Shown here one piece after another: positions 31,410-43,890 of a DNA stretch of 64,000 nt. How positions within the stretch are numbered: the stretch's first letter is position 1; the number at the start of each line of letters is the position of its first letter. A program made the position numbers and the translations under genes. The notes beneath the pieces were generated by a model, which saw only the letters and a list, made by a program, of their open reading frames with translations, had not been told where the DNA came from and ran no database searches. The DNA lies in assembly GCA_001557505.1 (NCBI GenBank), contig LSAX01000010.1, forward strand, positions 62,001-126,000. Direction: 5' to 3'. The DNA comes from Reticulascus tulasneorum (lineage: Eukaryota > Ascomycota > Sordariomycetes > Glomerellales > Reticulascaceae).

Positions 31410-32655
31410 CTACTGGCTTTGTTGTCGTGCAATAATCTCAGAGGCTCGCTGAAATAGAACTAGATAAGGCCGCGGTAGGCAATGGGTAATGAGATCCATA
31501 TCTTTCGCTGCAACCTCATTGATCACTTGATTTTCGGCGTCCAAATCCAAGGATCTAAAATACACTGCCAGGACCAGCCTAGCTCTGGGTTGCCCTCGAG
31601 CTAAAGAGTCGATAAATTCAGAATGGACCTCTAGAAGAAACCTGACCTGAATAAAACGACCAGGGTTGTAGTGTAGGAAAGAAAGAAACGCTACAGAATG
31701 CTGGTATGCAAGGCGATCACCCATAGGATGCTTCGATATCGAGTCTTCCTCAACATCTTCGAGGAGGAAGCCGAAAGCTTGGCCGGTAATCTGGGGCAGA
31801 TCCAAAGACTTTGACTCGGGGTGTTGCCACCCACCTGGAGGGAACGAAGGTGCCACTCTGCTAGTTTTATATTTGGTCGTACATGTCGCGGTGATGGCCT
31901 TAATGCCACGGAAGACCCGAAACCATTGATCCAACCCCTCGCAACTCTGCACATCATGAGGCAGAAAAAGTCGCTGTATGACGGTGTGGGCGGCAATCAG
32001 AATCGATGCGATATAGATGGCTTCAAAATTGGAGATGTCCAAGTCATGGCGCACTATCTTGATGTGCTGAGAAATCGACCTTAGCATGTACTTGTGGGAT
32101 GCAGCAGCTAAAACACGGCTTCCTGGTTCCTTGCGCCGAAGATCGCTGGCAGAGAGTGCGAGAATAGCATCCATTAGAGAGGGAGAATCAAACGCCAAAG
32201 CAGGAAGTGTTTTGGACATCAGTTCTGGCCCGAATGAGAGCCCACTATGGCCATTAGCTTGAGTTACGTAATGGTGCCAAAGGCGAAGCTCGAGCATCCT
32301 GGCGTTGTCCACAGGCTGGCCCCGATAGACTGGGTTCGGCACAGACTGGTACATGACAAGCACATTTTTGGACTGAGAGGACTGAGAAGATGCAAGACGA
32401 GGGATGCGGATCTTCGGATACGGTGCCACTGATGGTGGAGGAGCAGAGAGGAGCTCGTAAGGACAGGCGAAGCCCTTGGTGGTACAATTGCGGCACAGCG
32501 GCCGAGAGTCGTCGCACTGGTACTGCATGAGTTCGATTGCGTCTAAAAAGAAAAAAGACCACATCACAGCCTGTACGTACCTTGATTTTTCTGATTTTGC
32601 AGCGGCGACATCCTCTCCTTGACTTTGAGTGTTTGCGGCGCGCTATGGCTTGCAT
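31410..32655 (-). CDS. Zn2Cys6 transcription factor
   Basis: Fungal zinc binuclear cluster regulator of 393 residues. Exon 1 (32655-32581) encodes RRGCRRCKIRKIK; exon 2 begins at 32516 with CDDSRPLCRNCTTKGFACPY. Joined this way, the six cysteines have canonical spacing (Cx2Cx6Cx6Cx2Cx6C). The acceptor nine bases upstream would insert two residues and spoil the spacing, so I reject it. The rest is the helical Fungal_trans_2-like region (LRLWHHYVTQANGHSG, SLMDAILALSASDLRR). It binds paired CGG triplets by family rule. The CGG/CCG cluster at 19996-20025 in this locus is a possible target, making it a candidate local regulator. An in-frame ATG at 32706 could add 17 residues. Confidence 0.9.
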
Positions 32656-33369
32656 GACGTCTCCCGAGCCGAGATTCAAGGACCGTTGTTGGATATCAAA
32701 TATCAAAATTCTTCTGATTGTTCTGGCAGAGATAGTGGCAGGAATTAGGTTTTCGCCAAAGCTGGAGGACTCGAGGTCTGGTGAGGGGGGCGAACCGTTT
32801 CGGAGTTTTAACTCGCAGGGTAATTAAGCCTGGAATTTATTTTAACCGCCGACACTACAATTGGTTCGTGTTGTTGTTTAACAGGAAGAAAGGATATTGC
32901 CTTTTCACCGTCGTTACAGATACTCAACAAAGCCCAATCTCTGTACCTATGAATTATTGCAATTTGGCCTCATAATCTCGAATGTTCTTCACAGCGAGTA
33001 GCATTTACGAGTAAGCAGCGCCTCGTATACGGATGGCAAATTCGAAAATCTGGCTTCGAAGAAAATAAGGTTTGGGGCATTCTGCTTGCTTAGAGTCATA
33101 TCAGACCACGCTGTTGCTATTGCCCAAATTGAATACTTGGAAGATGAACTCGCGCCAGCTAGCTTGAGATTTCACGGTCCTTAGTAGGTCTATCTAGATA
33201 GCACCAATAAGTGTTTTCACTGGGACGATCCATCTAGAGTTCTTATAAAACCAAATCAGTCGTAGGCGATTTGCAGCGCAATTCGATATGGATGAGTGGC
33301 TAAGATAAGGTAGTTGGAGACAAGTTGGGGTGGCTGCACAGGTGGTTATTGCGCCTCACTAAACAACAG
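32656..33369. other. Intergenic, no gene recognised
   Basis: Upstream DNA of the zinc-cluster regulator. No coding family is seen. Confidence 0.5.
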
Positions 33370-34310
33370 GTATTTCCGTTCCTAGGTCGACTTTCGCTCG
33401 TATAATGGGATCCAACCATGGCTAATAGTCCCTGTGGTCAGTTGCATTGCCACCCCGTCGCAGAAAACGCAATAGCGGCCTGTAGTCGCCCGACGACATG
33501 ATGAGGTTATCCCATTCTCAGAAGACAAGATCGGGTAGGATCAGCCATATGTGATCAAGCCGTACAATAGATCCAGGGAGATACGTCATAGGCATCACGG
33601 GAACTTCCGCGATGCCGAGCTGTAGTAAAATGCCGTAGTTTTTCACATCGAGGAAACCGTTATATAGTGTCATATTAGGCGTCATGGTGGGGATGTTTGC
33701 ATTTTGATCGAAGCCATAGTATGTTGCATTGAAATATATCGTCTCAGGGACAGCTTCGAGTCGGTATAAGTTGAATGGCTGCGATATCCACCACTAAATG
33801 CGCGGAAATGAAAGATCGGTTGCAGCCGTACCATTCAGCTATAGAAAGGGCAAGTCATCGATGTCGGCTTGGCCCGATCTGTCTAGGCTCTTCGATACAA
33901 GAGGCGTGTCCATCACTAGCGCAGCCTTGGTATGTGTCTCGACATAGTTGACTGAATATCGGTTGTATGGAATCCCGAGATACGGGACTGCATAGCTGCT
34001 GCTGTCACTCTTGATCTTGATAGATCCGGAGTACATAGGTTGCTCGGCGGGTACAGGCTTGGTGGTGGCGGTGTTCTGGACGTCGAATTCCAGGGTTTGG
34101 CCTAGCTCAAGACTGAAATTTGAGTTTGAGAAGGTCTCTTCGGCGTAATTGGGCTCCCTGGTGAGGTAGAAGTGAAGTAGAGATGCCGCTGTTCCTCCGG
34201 TGACCTCGTAGAATGGGTGTGTGAGCGAGCGTGTTTCAAGAGGCCTGTATTTGGTTTGAAATTCTGATTGTCTCTTTGACGAGCTTTCATCGCCTTTCCG
34301 CTATAATGAG
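33370..34310 (-). pseudogene. Decayed C-terminal part of a subtilisin-like protease
   Basis: Minus-strand translation in shifting frames resembles the C-terminal (Fn3-like and tail) region of fungal 'minor extracellular protease' subtilases. Visible segments are SLELGQTLEFDVQNT followed by MYSGSIKIK...YAVPYLG, then TIYFNATYYGFDQN, VRLDHIWLILP, SSGDYRPLLRFLRRGGN and DYxPWLDPII near the end. The frame is interrupted by a stop after the DDLPFL segment near 33839 and by several more in-frame stops. No catalytic domain (Asp, His, Ser motifs) is found upstream. Neither a complete gene nor an expression signal is visible; this is a relic. Confidence 0.65.
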
Positions 34311-35723
34311 CCCATAACACGCTGCTGGGTAAAATAATCATAGCAAAGCTAATGTGGTTGGAGTACCGGGATGTGGAGGGCAAATCGGGTGACATGACAA
34401 CCATGAAAGTTGCTCTGATAGCAGTTCAAGACAGATGCGACAGAAAGGCAAAGAACCAAAGTCGTTGTAGAAGCACCAGAAGTCCGGAGACAAACGGGGT
34501 CATATTGAATGGCACCATCTCAAGGATCAGGTGCTGCGTAGGTTGTTACAGCGAGTGTTACTAAAATGACGAAAAGGTCTCGCCCTTGATAGTCTCACGA
34601 TGTGTGATAATGTACCTTAAACAGATAGTGACAGCGTGAGTAACTTAACTGTGCAGGACCTGTGATTCATGGGACTCTAAAACTACAAGGCGTCTGAATG
34701 CTGCAAATCAAGCCAAGTCTTTGCCATGCCAACCACTCCTGCCTTCAGTAGAAGATTTGCTCAAGGTACCTACCTAAGATAAAACAGGCGTCTCAGGAAC
34801 TGCCGAGGAAAGCTTAGAGAATAGAGGAAGGATCTACCTGGGTTTAGCTTCCTTTTCAAACATGTTGCAAGAGCATTTTACCCTAACACGTACAACATAT
34901 CGCTTGTAAAGCAAATTCAATGTGACAAGAACATCTAAGCAACCCACGTTCATCGAGACAGATACTCACCGTTCTTGATGAGGAAATGACGGAAAGCTTC
35001 TTAGTTCTTTCGAATTTCCCAACTTCATATACTCAAATCAGATGGTCTTGTACCGTTATTGGTATTCTTTCTTGTGGCTTATTTTGGGAACGCTAATGTC
35101 ATTAAATTTCAAGGTTTCCATGGAGTTTCGTCGGTTCCTTTTGTATCTGATTGGGAGTCTGGACATATTTGGGCTTTTAATACTAGTTCGTACATGTCGT
35201 CAATAAACGGAAATCTCTGGCTAACCTAGAACAGTTGAGCACCTTCATTATGTGCTATAATGCCAAAGTCGCGTGAATGCGAGGGACCCCACGGAAACGA
35301 CGCTATCACCACGAGGCCTGTTCATCTGGACTGCATACATAATCTCACTTATCCTTTGTGGATGCCTCTGGACTGCTTACGCATTTTGGCTAATATGCGG
35401 AGAAGCCTAACCCAGCTGGAAGGCGGTTTTCTGGCGACGGCCGGACCATGATTTTCCAGCCAAGCGACTGATACGGAGAGTGTCTGTCCGACCACCACGA
35501 ATCAAGATGCAACATCCCCATTATGCCGCTGTCAATCTGCGACGACTGGAATGGCCCAAGATGCCACCTGTCTCAATATACAAATGTTCTAGGAAATTTC
35601 GATTCACTTTTCCGTTCGCATTGGATTCTGATGATTTTGCACCGTGTCGCATACACAAACAGCAAACGTAAACGATTCCGCCTCCCTGCCAGGCGCTGAA
35701 TTGGTCCGAACATTTTCAGCACG
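34311..35723. other. Intergenic, no gene recognised
   Basis: Contains the AAGGTACCTACCTAA motif at 34763-34777 and the promoter of the TPR-SET gene. No further subtilase sequence could be traced here. Confidence 0.5.
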
Positions 35724-38094
35724 ATGGGACAACTACTTCACGATCCGGATCCGGCGACCGATAGCGTGGATTTCGGACTGCAAATCGGCGTTGAGGAGAT
35801 CCTCGTCGATGTCGATCCTGACATCTCACTAGAATTCCTCCAGCAAGCAGAGGCACTTGCGGGCAAGCCGCCACCAACCCGAGTTCCAAGGGACAAATTG
35901 GTCGAGATGCACATCGAACACGTTGGGAAGCAGCGTAAATCAGATAACCAGAATGCTCCCCGCATGGTCAAAAAGGTCGTCTTGGCCTTATCGTATCCCC
36001 CGTCCGTGCGAGCTGTCAGGGACCTTGCTCCTGTGAGTTGCTGAACAAATTCAGTATCCGCTGATCAGAGAAAGGCTGACCGCCTGACCAAGATGCGGCT
36101 TGATGAGCTCTTAGTGGAGAATCATCACGAGGGCCATGTTCTTATCGTGAGGACTATTACACCACCTTACAAAGGGGCAGGTACAGTTACCATTATCGAA
36201 GACGAGCATGGGAATGCGGAGAAGATGGCCTTGTACAACCAAGGCGATGCATCCATCATGTACTCGATACCAGAAGGATTCGTCGTGGCCATCAAGGAAC
36301 CATATTATCGTTTCGGCGGGGAAAACGACTATATGATTTCCGTCGACCATCCATCGGATATCATACTCCTTCGACCTGATGAAGACGTAATTCCGGCAGT
36401 ATTCTGCGTCGGCACCGAGAGCCAGGATGCCGACACGTGGAAGAATGAGGGAGACAGGGCTTTTGTCGGGAAGAATCTTCCTCAGGCCATATTTAAGTGA
36501 GTTTCTGTCGTAAGGCAGATTTATTCGCGCTAGCTCATATTCCAAACTCAGTTACACAAGAGCTCTTGAACTGGCTCCCTCACACGACAAGGCGTTCAGG
36601 TCTGGCGTGTTTGCTAAAAGAGCGAGCATCAACCTCACTCTCTCCCGCTATGATTCGGCGCTTGCTGATGCTTTATCTTCTCGAGGTGGGCCTACTGACT
36701 GGAGAGCTTACTTTATCGCTGCCAGGGCTGCGTATGAGCTTGGTAACTTCCAGGACAGTCGACAATATTTTGAATCTGCTCTAGAGATGGGACCCACAGC
36801 CTCCAATGTCCGAAAAGAATACGAAAGATGTCTGGCTCGGGTCGATGAGGAATCAAGAGGGGACTTTGACTTCTTCCGTATCGCACAGACCGTCAAACCG
36901 AAAAATATCCACCTCGACAAGGCCAGCTTCCTCAAGAGAACAGTCATCCGTGATTCCCCCCATCATGGCCGCGGTCTCTTCGCCACTTGCAGCATCAAAG
37001 CTGGTGACCTCGTCTTCGCCGAGAAGGCAACCAGCGTGCCTAATGAGTTCCACCCGGAGCACAACAGCGCGGCTGCATACGCCCAAATGGTACAGTATTG
37101 CATAGACAATCCTTCTGTGCATAAGAAGGTTCTCGACCTGTACGGTGGCTCCTACAAGCGGTCAGGCTTGGAGGGGTCAGTTATAGACGGTGAGCCAATT
37201 GTGGACGTATTCCTTCTTGAATCCATCCGCCGCAAGAACTGCTTCAGCGGCTCGCATGTATCCGCAGAGGCGGCGAATCCAGACTGGGATATGTGGAAGG
37301 AGGGCATGTCGCGGGGCCTTTGGGTGTACTCCGCCTACGCCAACCATGCGTATGTCTCAACTCCATCTCCCGTCTCCATCTCCCTTGATTGCTCACTTTG
37401 GCCCAGCTGCCTCCCAAATACAAATCGCTCATTTGTTGGCGACATGCTGATATCGACGGCGACCATGGACATAGCTGAGGGAACTGAGATTACACATATT
37501 TATCTACCTCCAAAAGCCGTGTTCTTACGTCGGGTGGCCCAATTTCGTCGCAGCTGGGGGTTTAGCTGTAGCTGCTTGCTGTGTACGGGAGAGTCAGCGT
37601 CCCCGTTGCCTGCTCATGAGAAGCGAATAGCAGTTCTCGCGGAGATAGAAGGCATCATTAAGAGGAAGAATCCAAAGGTCTTCCAGCCAGACTCACTGAT
37701 CCGTAGCATCGAGAAGCTGGCACGAAAGCTCGAGTCCCTCCACGAACCAGCAGTCTACGACAACTTACCACGGTTAATGCTAGTCTGGCCGAGCATGTGG
37801 CTAGTTGAGGTTTGGCACACTCGGAGGAAATGGTCAAAGGTGGCAACTTGGGGTGTTGAAGTCTTCCGCAATTTCGGCTTCATCGAGCCAACAAGAAATG
37901 GAAGCTTGCATATGTACAGAGACACTCAAGCCATCACGACGTTTGAGCTCGTCAAAGCCTTAAAGCTCAGCGCGGAAGCTTATGCGGCCCTCGGCGATGA
38001 ACGACTGGCTAGCCAGTGCCTCGCCGCTGCTAAACTTGGTCTGAAGACCATGGTCGGATTCATCACTGAAGAGAACTTCGCAGCATTTAAGTAG
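35724..38094 (+). CDS. TPR and SET domain protein (SMYD-like)
   Basis: Putative protein lysine methyltransferase of 738 residues. Four exons (35724-36032, 36075-36496, 36552-37349, 37407-38094) join in phase. A central TPR pair (NEGDRAFVGKNLPQAIFNYTRALELAPS, split by intron 2; then AARAAYELGNFQDSRQYFESALEM) precedes the SET domain. SET landmarks are GRGLFATCSIKAGDLVFAEKA and SAYANHACLPNTNRSF (the NHxxxPN S-adenosylmethionine motif, restored only when intron 3 at 37350-37406 is removed). The DIAEGTEITHIY strand and the post-SET zinc motif WGFSCSCLLC follow. A helical C-terminus follows. The layout matches the fungal TPR-SET/SMYD group; target protein unknown. No targeting signal. Confidence 0.9.
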
Positions 38095-39650
38095 GTACTT
38101 TATACATCCCGGCAACCCAATTCGGCCAGAACCTCGTTATTTCGATGGTCAGGGCGAAGCAGAATTTCCTCAATCAGTACCATTCTAGGCAGCCGCAGGG
38201 GGATAGACACCGAAACAGTGAGCTTATTGGTGAATTATGGCGTTTTTGGCTTTGGTAATTCTCACCCGTGATAGTTGAGACTTATGCTTGGTTGAGGTAA
38301 GCCATTTTGTTTAGAGCACTTCGTTTATAAGGAACGTATCTAGTTTGGTAGGGAACTCACCTTCTTAATACTTGCGTACACTTAATGAGCCGTCCTTCTT
38401 GGTATATTGGTCTCCTAGATGCTCCAGCATCCCGACGGAACTCGGGCAGCGGTAAGCGTCTACGCACCTACGGTATCACAAGACGCCGACCCCAATAGTA
38501 AGAGGAAGTTTGCGCGGGTTTAAGGATACAATGTAGGCTCATTATGTGCCGGAAACGAGACATTACGAGAAAGGGAGGCACCGCTGCAGCGAAGTTTGTT
38601 GGAGTGTGCCAAGCCGGCCTCAAAATTTCCGTCAGGGCCTCTGTGCGTAGCGCAGCCAACTCCACTATTGATGACCGGCTCTGACCATAGCCGGAGCTAT
38701 CAGTGATAAGCTTGGTGAGAAACTGGGTTAACCAGATGATTTGCGGCTAGCAGTATACTTCGTAGTACAGCCCACGCGCTAGTAGTAGCAGACGCTGAGT
38801 TTTCTAGAAAGGCATCTCACTGCCAGTGGAGGGGGCTTTGTCGCCCCAGGAGCCGCCAATGCTTATTCCGTATGGCTAGACGAACCAGATTAGAGTAAGG
38901 CCATGTGTGGCGTAGTGTTCCCCAATCGGGTAGCTTCTTATCCGAGACCAGCGACTGGGGCTCTGGGGTAGCGAACAAAATAATATGTAGCCTGGGGGCT
39001 TAATCTTCATGTACCTGCCCAAGCCATTAGACAAGTGGCTAACAAAATCTCCCACAGAACATGTAAACTCGATCTTTTACTTCGAGTAGGTAGTATTATC
39101 AATATTCTGTTGGGGGTTTGTGTTATTCTGAATGCACTGCGGATCTGGTAGATCATCCTTTGATGGTGTACCCCTACCTTCGCTGCAAGAAGATCTCTTT
39201 ACAGGCCAATCCCATAGGCGCCAAGGCATCATGGTGGTTCTGAAGCGGGTGGCTGATAACATGGTAGAGGAAAAGTAACTTTAAAAACAAGGGGTTAGGG
39301 GCGGGTCCTCACCGAGCTAAGTAAATCGTAAAGATCCAAACGAATGAGGTGCGTCGTAACGCCGGCTTTGGTGCGGAGTGAGCGACAACGCTACATAAGA
39401 CCCATGCGGTCTGGGATATTAGCACCCTTACCCAATGGCTGGCTACAACCTTGCCCTGAAATGTATGCAGAACAACGCCCGAATCATGTAACATGGGAGA
39501 TCCGGTATCTCCAGTTTTCTCTAATCGGATGGTAGTTCTCTATAGCATCGACTCCCTACATAAGCTTCCCACCCTTTATCCCTATGCGGCGCTTCTGGAG
39601 CACTCGCAAATACCTCGAATGCCCAAACAATCGCTTGATGCGATAAGAGC
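38095..39650. other. Intergenic, no gene recognised
   Basis: Several short frames without family resemblance. A weak serine-peptidase-like patch on the minus strand (39309-39540) is discussed among the rejected items. Confidence 0.45.
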
Positions 39651-41218
39651 ATGATGCATTGGGTGTTCGGGTTGGTTGTGTTTATCTGGGCTTCGGTTGA
39701 AGCGGTCGGACTGGATGTTGACCCGGTAAGAACTGCCCTGCACAAAGGAAAGAAGTGACGCATCTAATCGATAACATTGTTTTTTGCATCACTCAGTGCC
39801 AGGCACTCGCTCTCGCCCTCCCAGGGAAGGTGACGTTTCCAAACACTACCATGTACGACATGCAGAACACGTTTTGGTCCGACAGGCAATCCGAGCTGTT
39901 TCCCTCCTGTTTCGTGACGCCGAAACACACTGCCGATGTGTCTGTCGCCTTGAGAGCTCTCATCTCTCACCAGGCCCTATTCTCAGTCAAGGGAGGCGGC
40001 CACACTGCTTTCCCAGGGGGCTCCAACATCGATGGCGGCGTGACCCTCGATCTTCTTCATTTGAAAGATGTGTTGGTCTCTGACGATAAGAGAACTGTCT
40101 CAGTTGGGCCAGGGAATCGATGGGTAGATGTTGCGGAGGCTATCGAGCCTGAGGGGTTAGCCGTCGTCGGGGGCAGGGTAGGCGACGTGGGCGTTTCCGG
40201 ATTCCTCCTCGGAGGAGGTATTTCGTTGTTTTCCGGCATCTATGGCTGGGCATGCGACAATATTCGGAACTATGAAATCGTCCTCGCATCTGGCAAGGTC
40301 GTCAATGCATCACCCACAGTCAACAGCGACCTTTATTGGGCCCTCCGTGGCGGCGGTGGCTCGAACTTTGGCATCGTGACGCGGTTTGATTTGGTCGCAT
40401 TCCATCAGGACGATATCTGGCTGAATAGTATCATTTACCCTGGGGCTTTGAATACCACGGTGCTGCCAATCTATACGGACCTTATCATCAATGGACTTCC
40501 CGCCGACCCGGGCGCACATTCCTTCCTCGTCATAACGCACATAGCCCAGCTTGGAGGATACGCGATGTTGACGAGTCTCTATCATGCGACGCCGCCTCCA
40601 GCCAACTCGACCCCTTCGGTCTTTGACCCATTCCAAACCCTTCCCAGCATAGTTAGCACCGTAACTGTGAACAACCTCACTACAGAACTACAAGCTATAC
40701 AGCAACCTTACGGGAGCAGACAGAACTGGCTTGATACCTCCGTCTTGGTATCAACTGACCTCCTGCTTGATATTATTCCGCTATTCGAGAAGTATGTATC
40801 CAGCCTAAACGTCGCAGCCAACCAGAGTGGAGAGCCGGCATCCGCGTACCTAGTGTACCAGCCCATCTCTATCAACATCTTGAATGCAATGCAGAAGAAT
40901 GGCGGCAACGCGCTAGGTCTGAAACCTGAGGCTGGGCCTGTGATGAATATCCAGATTACAACAACATGGGAGACCAAGGCATTAGACTGTTTCGTCGACA
41001 CATGGTCGGCTCGGGTGATCGGCCAAATTGAGAGTTTGGCAGAGGAGAGAGGGTTGCTGAAAGGATTTAAGTACATGAACTATGCGGGCAAGTCTCAGGA
41101 TGTCTTTTCTAGCTACGGCGAGAGCAATAAGAAAAGGCTACAGGACATTTCGTCAGCTTATGATCCAGAAGGAGTATTGCAGAAATTCTGGAAAGGGTAC
41201 TTCAAAGTTGGCAGGTAG
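39651..41218 (+). CDS. Secreted BBE-like FAD-linked oxidase
   Basis: Oxidase of the berberine-bridge-enzyme/FAD_binding_4 family, 498 residues. Exon 1 (39651-39725) encodes a signal peptide (MMHWVFGLVVFIWASVEA); exon 2 starts at 39797 after a 71 bp intron. The PCMH FAD domain shows FSVKGGGHTAFPGGSNIDGGVTLDL, in which the His of the GGH motif is the usual covalent FAD attachment site. Then come GGRVGDVGVSGFLLGGGIS and the ALRGGGGSNFGIVTRF motif. The second canonical Cys attachment is not obvious (GWACDNI contains a Cys at about the right place). The C-terminal YDPEGVLQKFW replaces the usual NxxxFxxxQ BBE tail. It oxidises sugars, phenolics or alkaloid-like substrates; substrate unknown. Confidence 0.92.
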
Positions 41219-41600
41219 ATAAGAGGTTATCAAGCTCACCCAAGCGATTAGCACTTTACATTCAAACCAAACACAAATCTATACTCTTGGTCCGTCGGGT
41301 AAATACTCGTAAGATGTCAGCTTTGTACGGAAAATAGCTACTCAACTACTCAATCCCCTGACCAGAACGCGCAAGATAGCGATTCCAGTGGGTTAACGAG
41401 GAGTGCGCTGCCTGCAGAAGACATCTTTCGTCCCAATACAAGTGACCCCAGATTGTAGTTCTAGCTCTTGAAATCAAAACACACATCTTGAGGCGGTGAT
41501 CGATCCTGTACCTGCAGGAACCGGATAGCTTCAAATACGTATATAATGTCCATGCATAGAAGCAGTAGGTTCCAGCTCAGCGTTGTCTTCCAGGGAGATC

Positions 41601-42353
41601 TCATCGCTGAGCGTTCCTCAACTTCTTCTTCCTTCCATCTGTACCGTGGACCCAATCCATGAGTCCAAGTGCTCCAAAGTTTAGATTAAATAGCTCATGG
41701 TGGAGATCGTGCTTGCGAGCTGCGCCTCCAAAAAAGTCATATCCGCTATGTACTGTGCTCGTCTCTAAAAGCATCATTCCAAGGAATACCCACATCGTCA
41801 GGATGTGTGTCTTTAGCAGTATGGGCGGAATAGCAATGGGTGCAGTGTTAGCGAGTAAATGTTCGGCCGGATGTGCATACTGGGCTGCTAGTGCCACCGG
41901 GGCTGTAAATCTATGATGGGTTTTGTGTACGATTCGGTACAGGCTTTTGGTGTGAAGAAGGCGATGAGCGTAGTAGAACAAGACCTCGCGCAACAAACAG
42001 CAAGCGACAACGTCTCTTATGGCTTCAAACGCGGTGGGAAGGGTAGACGATATTCTGAAGGCTGGGGGCCTTCCAGTGGTGAGCGATACTGCGGCGACAG
42101 ACGCCTGTATGCCCAAAGAAACGAGCTGGTTTCTGAGTACAATGAAGGCGCAATGCTTGACATCGGCTGCGCTTGGCTGCTTGGGTGCGGGCTGAATCTT
42201 GTGTCGATCCGAAAAGGTAGGAAAGAGGCGACCCAAAGAAATGTAGACGGCCGACGGTATCCAGAAGCAGAAGATCTGAACAAGGAGGGTGCCAACCATC
42301 TCGACCTTGTAGGGATTCGCTCCGACGACGAGGGATGACCACAGAGATGGCAT
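41601..42353 (-). CDS. Fatty acid hydroxylase/sterol desaturase family membrane enzyme
   Basis: Single-exon 250-residue di-iron membrane oxygenase. The three His boxes are present: [13 protein letters not shown] (HxxxH), VHKTHHRF (HxxHH) and [15 protein letters not shown] (HxxHH). Two or more hydrophobic stretches ([34 protein letters not shown]) indicate an ER membrane protein. Length is slightly below the usual 270-330 and the N-terminus is short, so an additional 5' exon is possible, though none could be fixed. Substrate (sterol or lipid) is not determined. Convergent with the FAD oxidase. Confidence 0.87.
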   Translation of the reverse strand: MPSLWSSLVVGANPYKVEMVGTLLVQIFCFWIPSAVYISLGRLFPTFSDRHKIQPAPKQPSAADVKHCAFIVLRNQLVSLGIQASVAAVSLTTGRPPAFRISSTLPTAFEAIRDVVACCLLREVLFYYAHRLLHTKSLYRIVHKTHHRFTAPVALAAQYAHPAEHLLANTAPIAIPPILLKTHILTMWVFLGMMLLETSTVHSGYDFFGGAARKHDLHHELFNLNFGALGLMDWVHGTDGRKKKLRNAQR

Positions 42354-43890
42354 GATGCCGATTTTGTCGCTGAAATAAGCTGTGTCTCTAAGACCTCATT
42401 GAAGTTGAATTCCAACGAGCTTCCTTCCCAAACCTTTCTGGCTTTAGATTCTCCTCCACTCCACCCTCAAGAATGCTCGAGACAAACACGGCTCCTATCC
42501 CGCTTGCCTTGTGCCTCGGAACACGTACCCCGCATTCACAAGTTAAATCCACTGATTAATGGCATCGACGGCGTGAACGCCACCAAGCCGGTTCGTTCGC
42601 CTGCGGCCTTCCTATTTCCGGAATAGCGAGTGCACTGGCATCCGTTTCCTGCTCAAGCAGTGCCATTAATCCCCCTTTGGAGCAGCTCACAGGTGCTGCA
42701 TCAACTCATCGTTCAAATAGTGCCGCTTATCAGCTGTGTGATGAGATTCTAGTCATTGGATTTGCACGTTTAGCAACTGCCATGCGCGTATTTTTGCTCT
42801 TGGCTCAGGTCCGACTCATCATACCATTGAATGCCGCCATGTTGACCAGAAGTGTAGACGGGTAACCCTGGTCTCCAATGACATCCTCTGAACTAATACG
42901 GACGTAAAGACTACTGAATCCTGGTTACTGGTCATTAATTTCTGGGGGTGTAGACGTCTGCCGATGGCCAACCCCAATTTTGGATCCCCGCATTGTTTGT
43001 GAAACATCCACTCGGCCATTTGACCAGCATTTGACCACGATGACGAAGTCGACTCTAGTTGCCGATGGTAGTTGCCGTCCGCAAGGCGAGCCTCGAGAAG
43101 GGTGCTCTACCCCGGAATGTGGAGGGCTAATCCGTCTGGGGAAGACCTGTGAATGCAGGGATCTATTGTTAGCGGCAGCAGATGCAAATCGACGAGTATT
43201 GATTGAATGACCCGTTTTGGGTTGAGTATCAACATCATTGCCAGCGATGCCAATCGAATCATGAACGAGATATCTATGACCGGGCATAACATCTTTTACA
43301 AGGAATGTTCCGCTGGGTAGATTAAATGCGGCTGCGGCTGCCCGAAGCTACCACCCGAGGTTTGTACCGTGAACGTGGTCCGGTAAGTTGCAATGATGCG
43401 GCTCGGATTGGTCGCATCCACGCATATGATTTACTTGGAGACATAGGCTTGGTCAAATCCGGTACACCACCCACGAATTTGCACACAAAGACTCAGAGCC
43501 ACAGTGACAGCTGCCATTGTATGTGCGAACATACCGAGTCTGAGCCTACCCTTGTCTGGAAACCCCGCACATCCGCAGAGCTAGCAAACCGCTGGCCGCC
43601 AGTGCCAGCTGGGCCACTTCCTCTGACGTCCAGGATGCCCTCTGTGGTGGAGGTCGGCAGGCAGTCATACCGAAGAATAAATAAGCAACAAAGTCCTCGG
43701 ACCGGCAGGAAAGCTTGCTTCTTTGAGGGCGTCAGATTCTCGGTATTGTCCAGTCCATGTGCTGTTAATCTCCTCCACAGCAGAGTCCGGACCAGAGCTT
43801 GTCACCACTGCGTGTAGCCTGGCTTACCGCTATAACATCCTCCACTTCACAGTCTCACCAAACATAACGAGCTGGCAGCTTGTTGTCATC
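42354..43890. other. Intergenic, no gene recognised
   Basis: Divergent space between the hydroxylase and the second permease. Frames at 42925-43287 and 43326-43817 have no family resemblance. Confidence 0.5.

Noticed and set aside
39309..39540. Minus-strand segment TGDTGSPMLHDSG resembling a serine peptidase active-site turn
   Set aside because: A single GDxGSP-like motif; no other peptidase landmarks (His, Asp) were found nearby. Probably chance.
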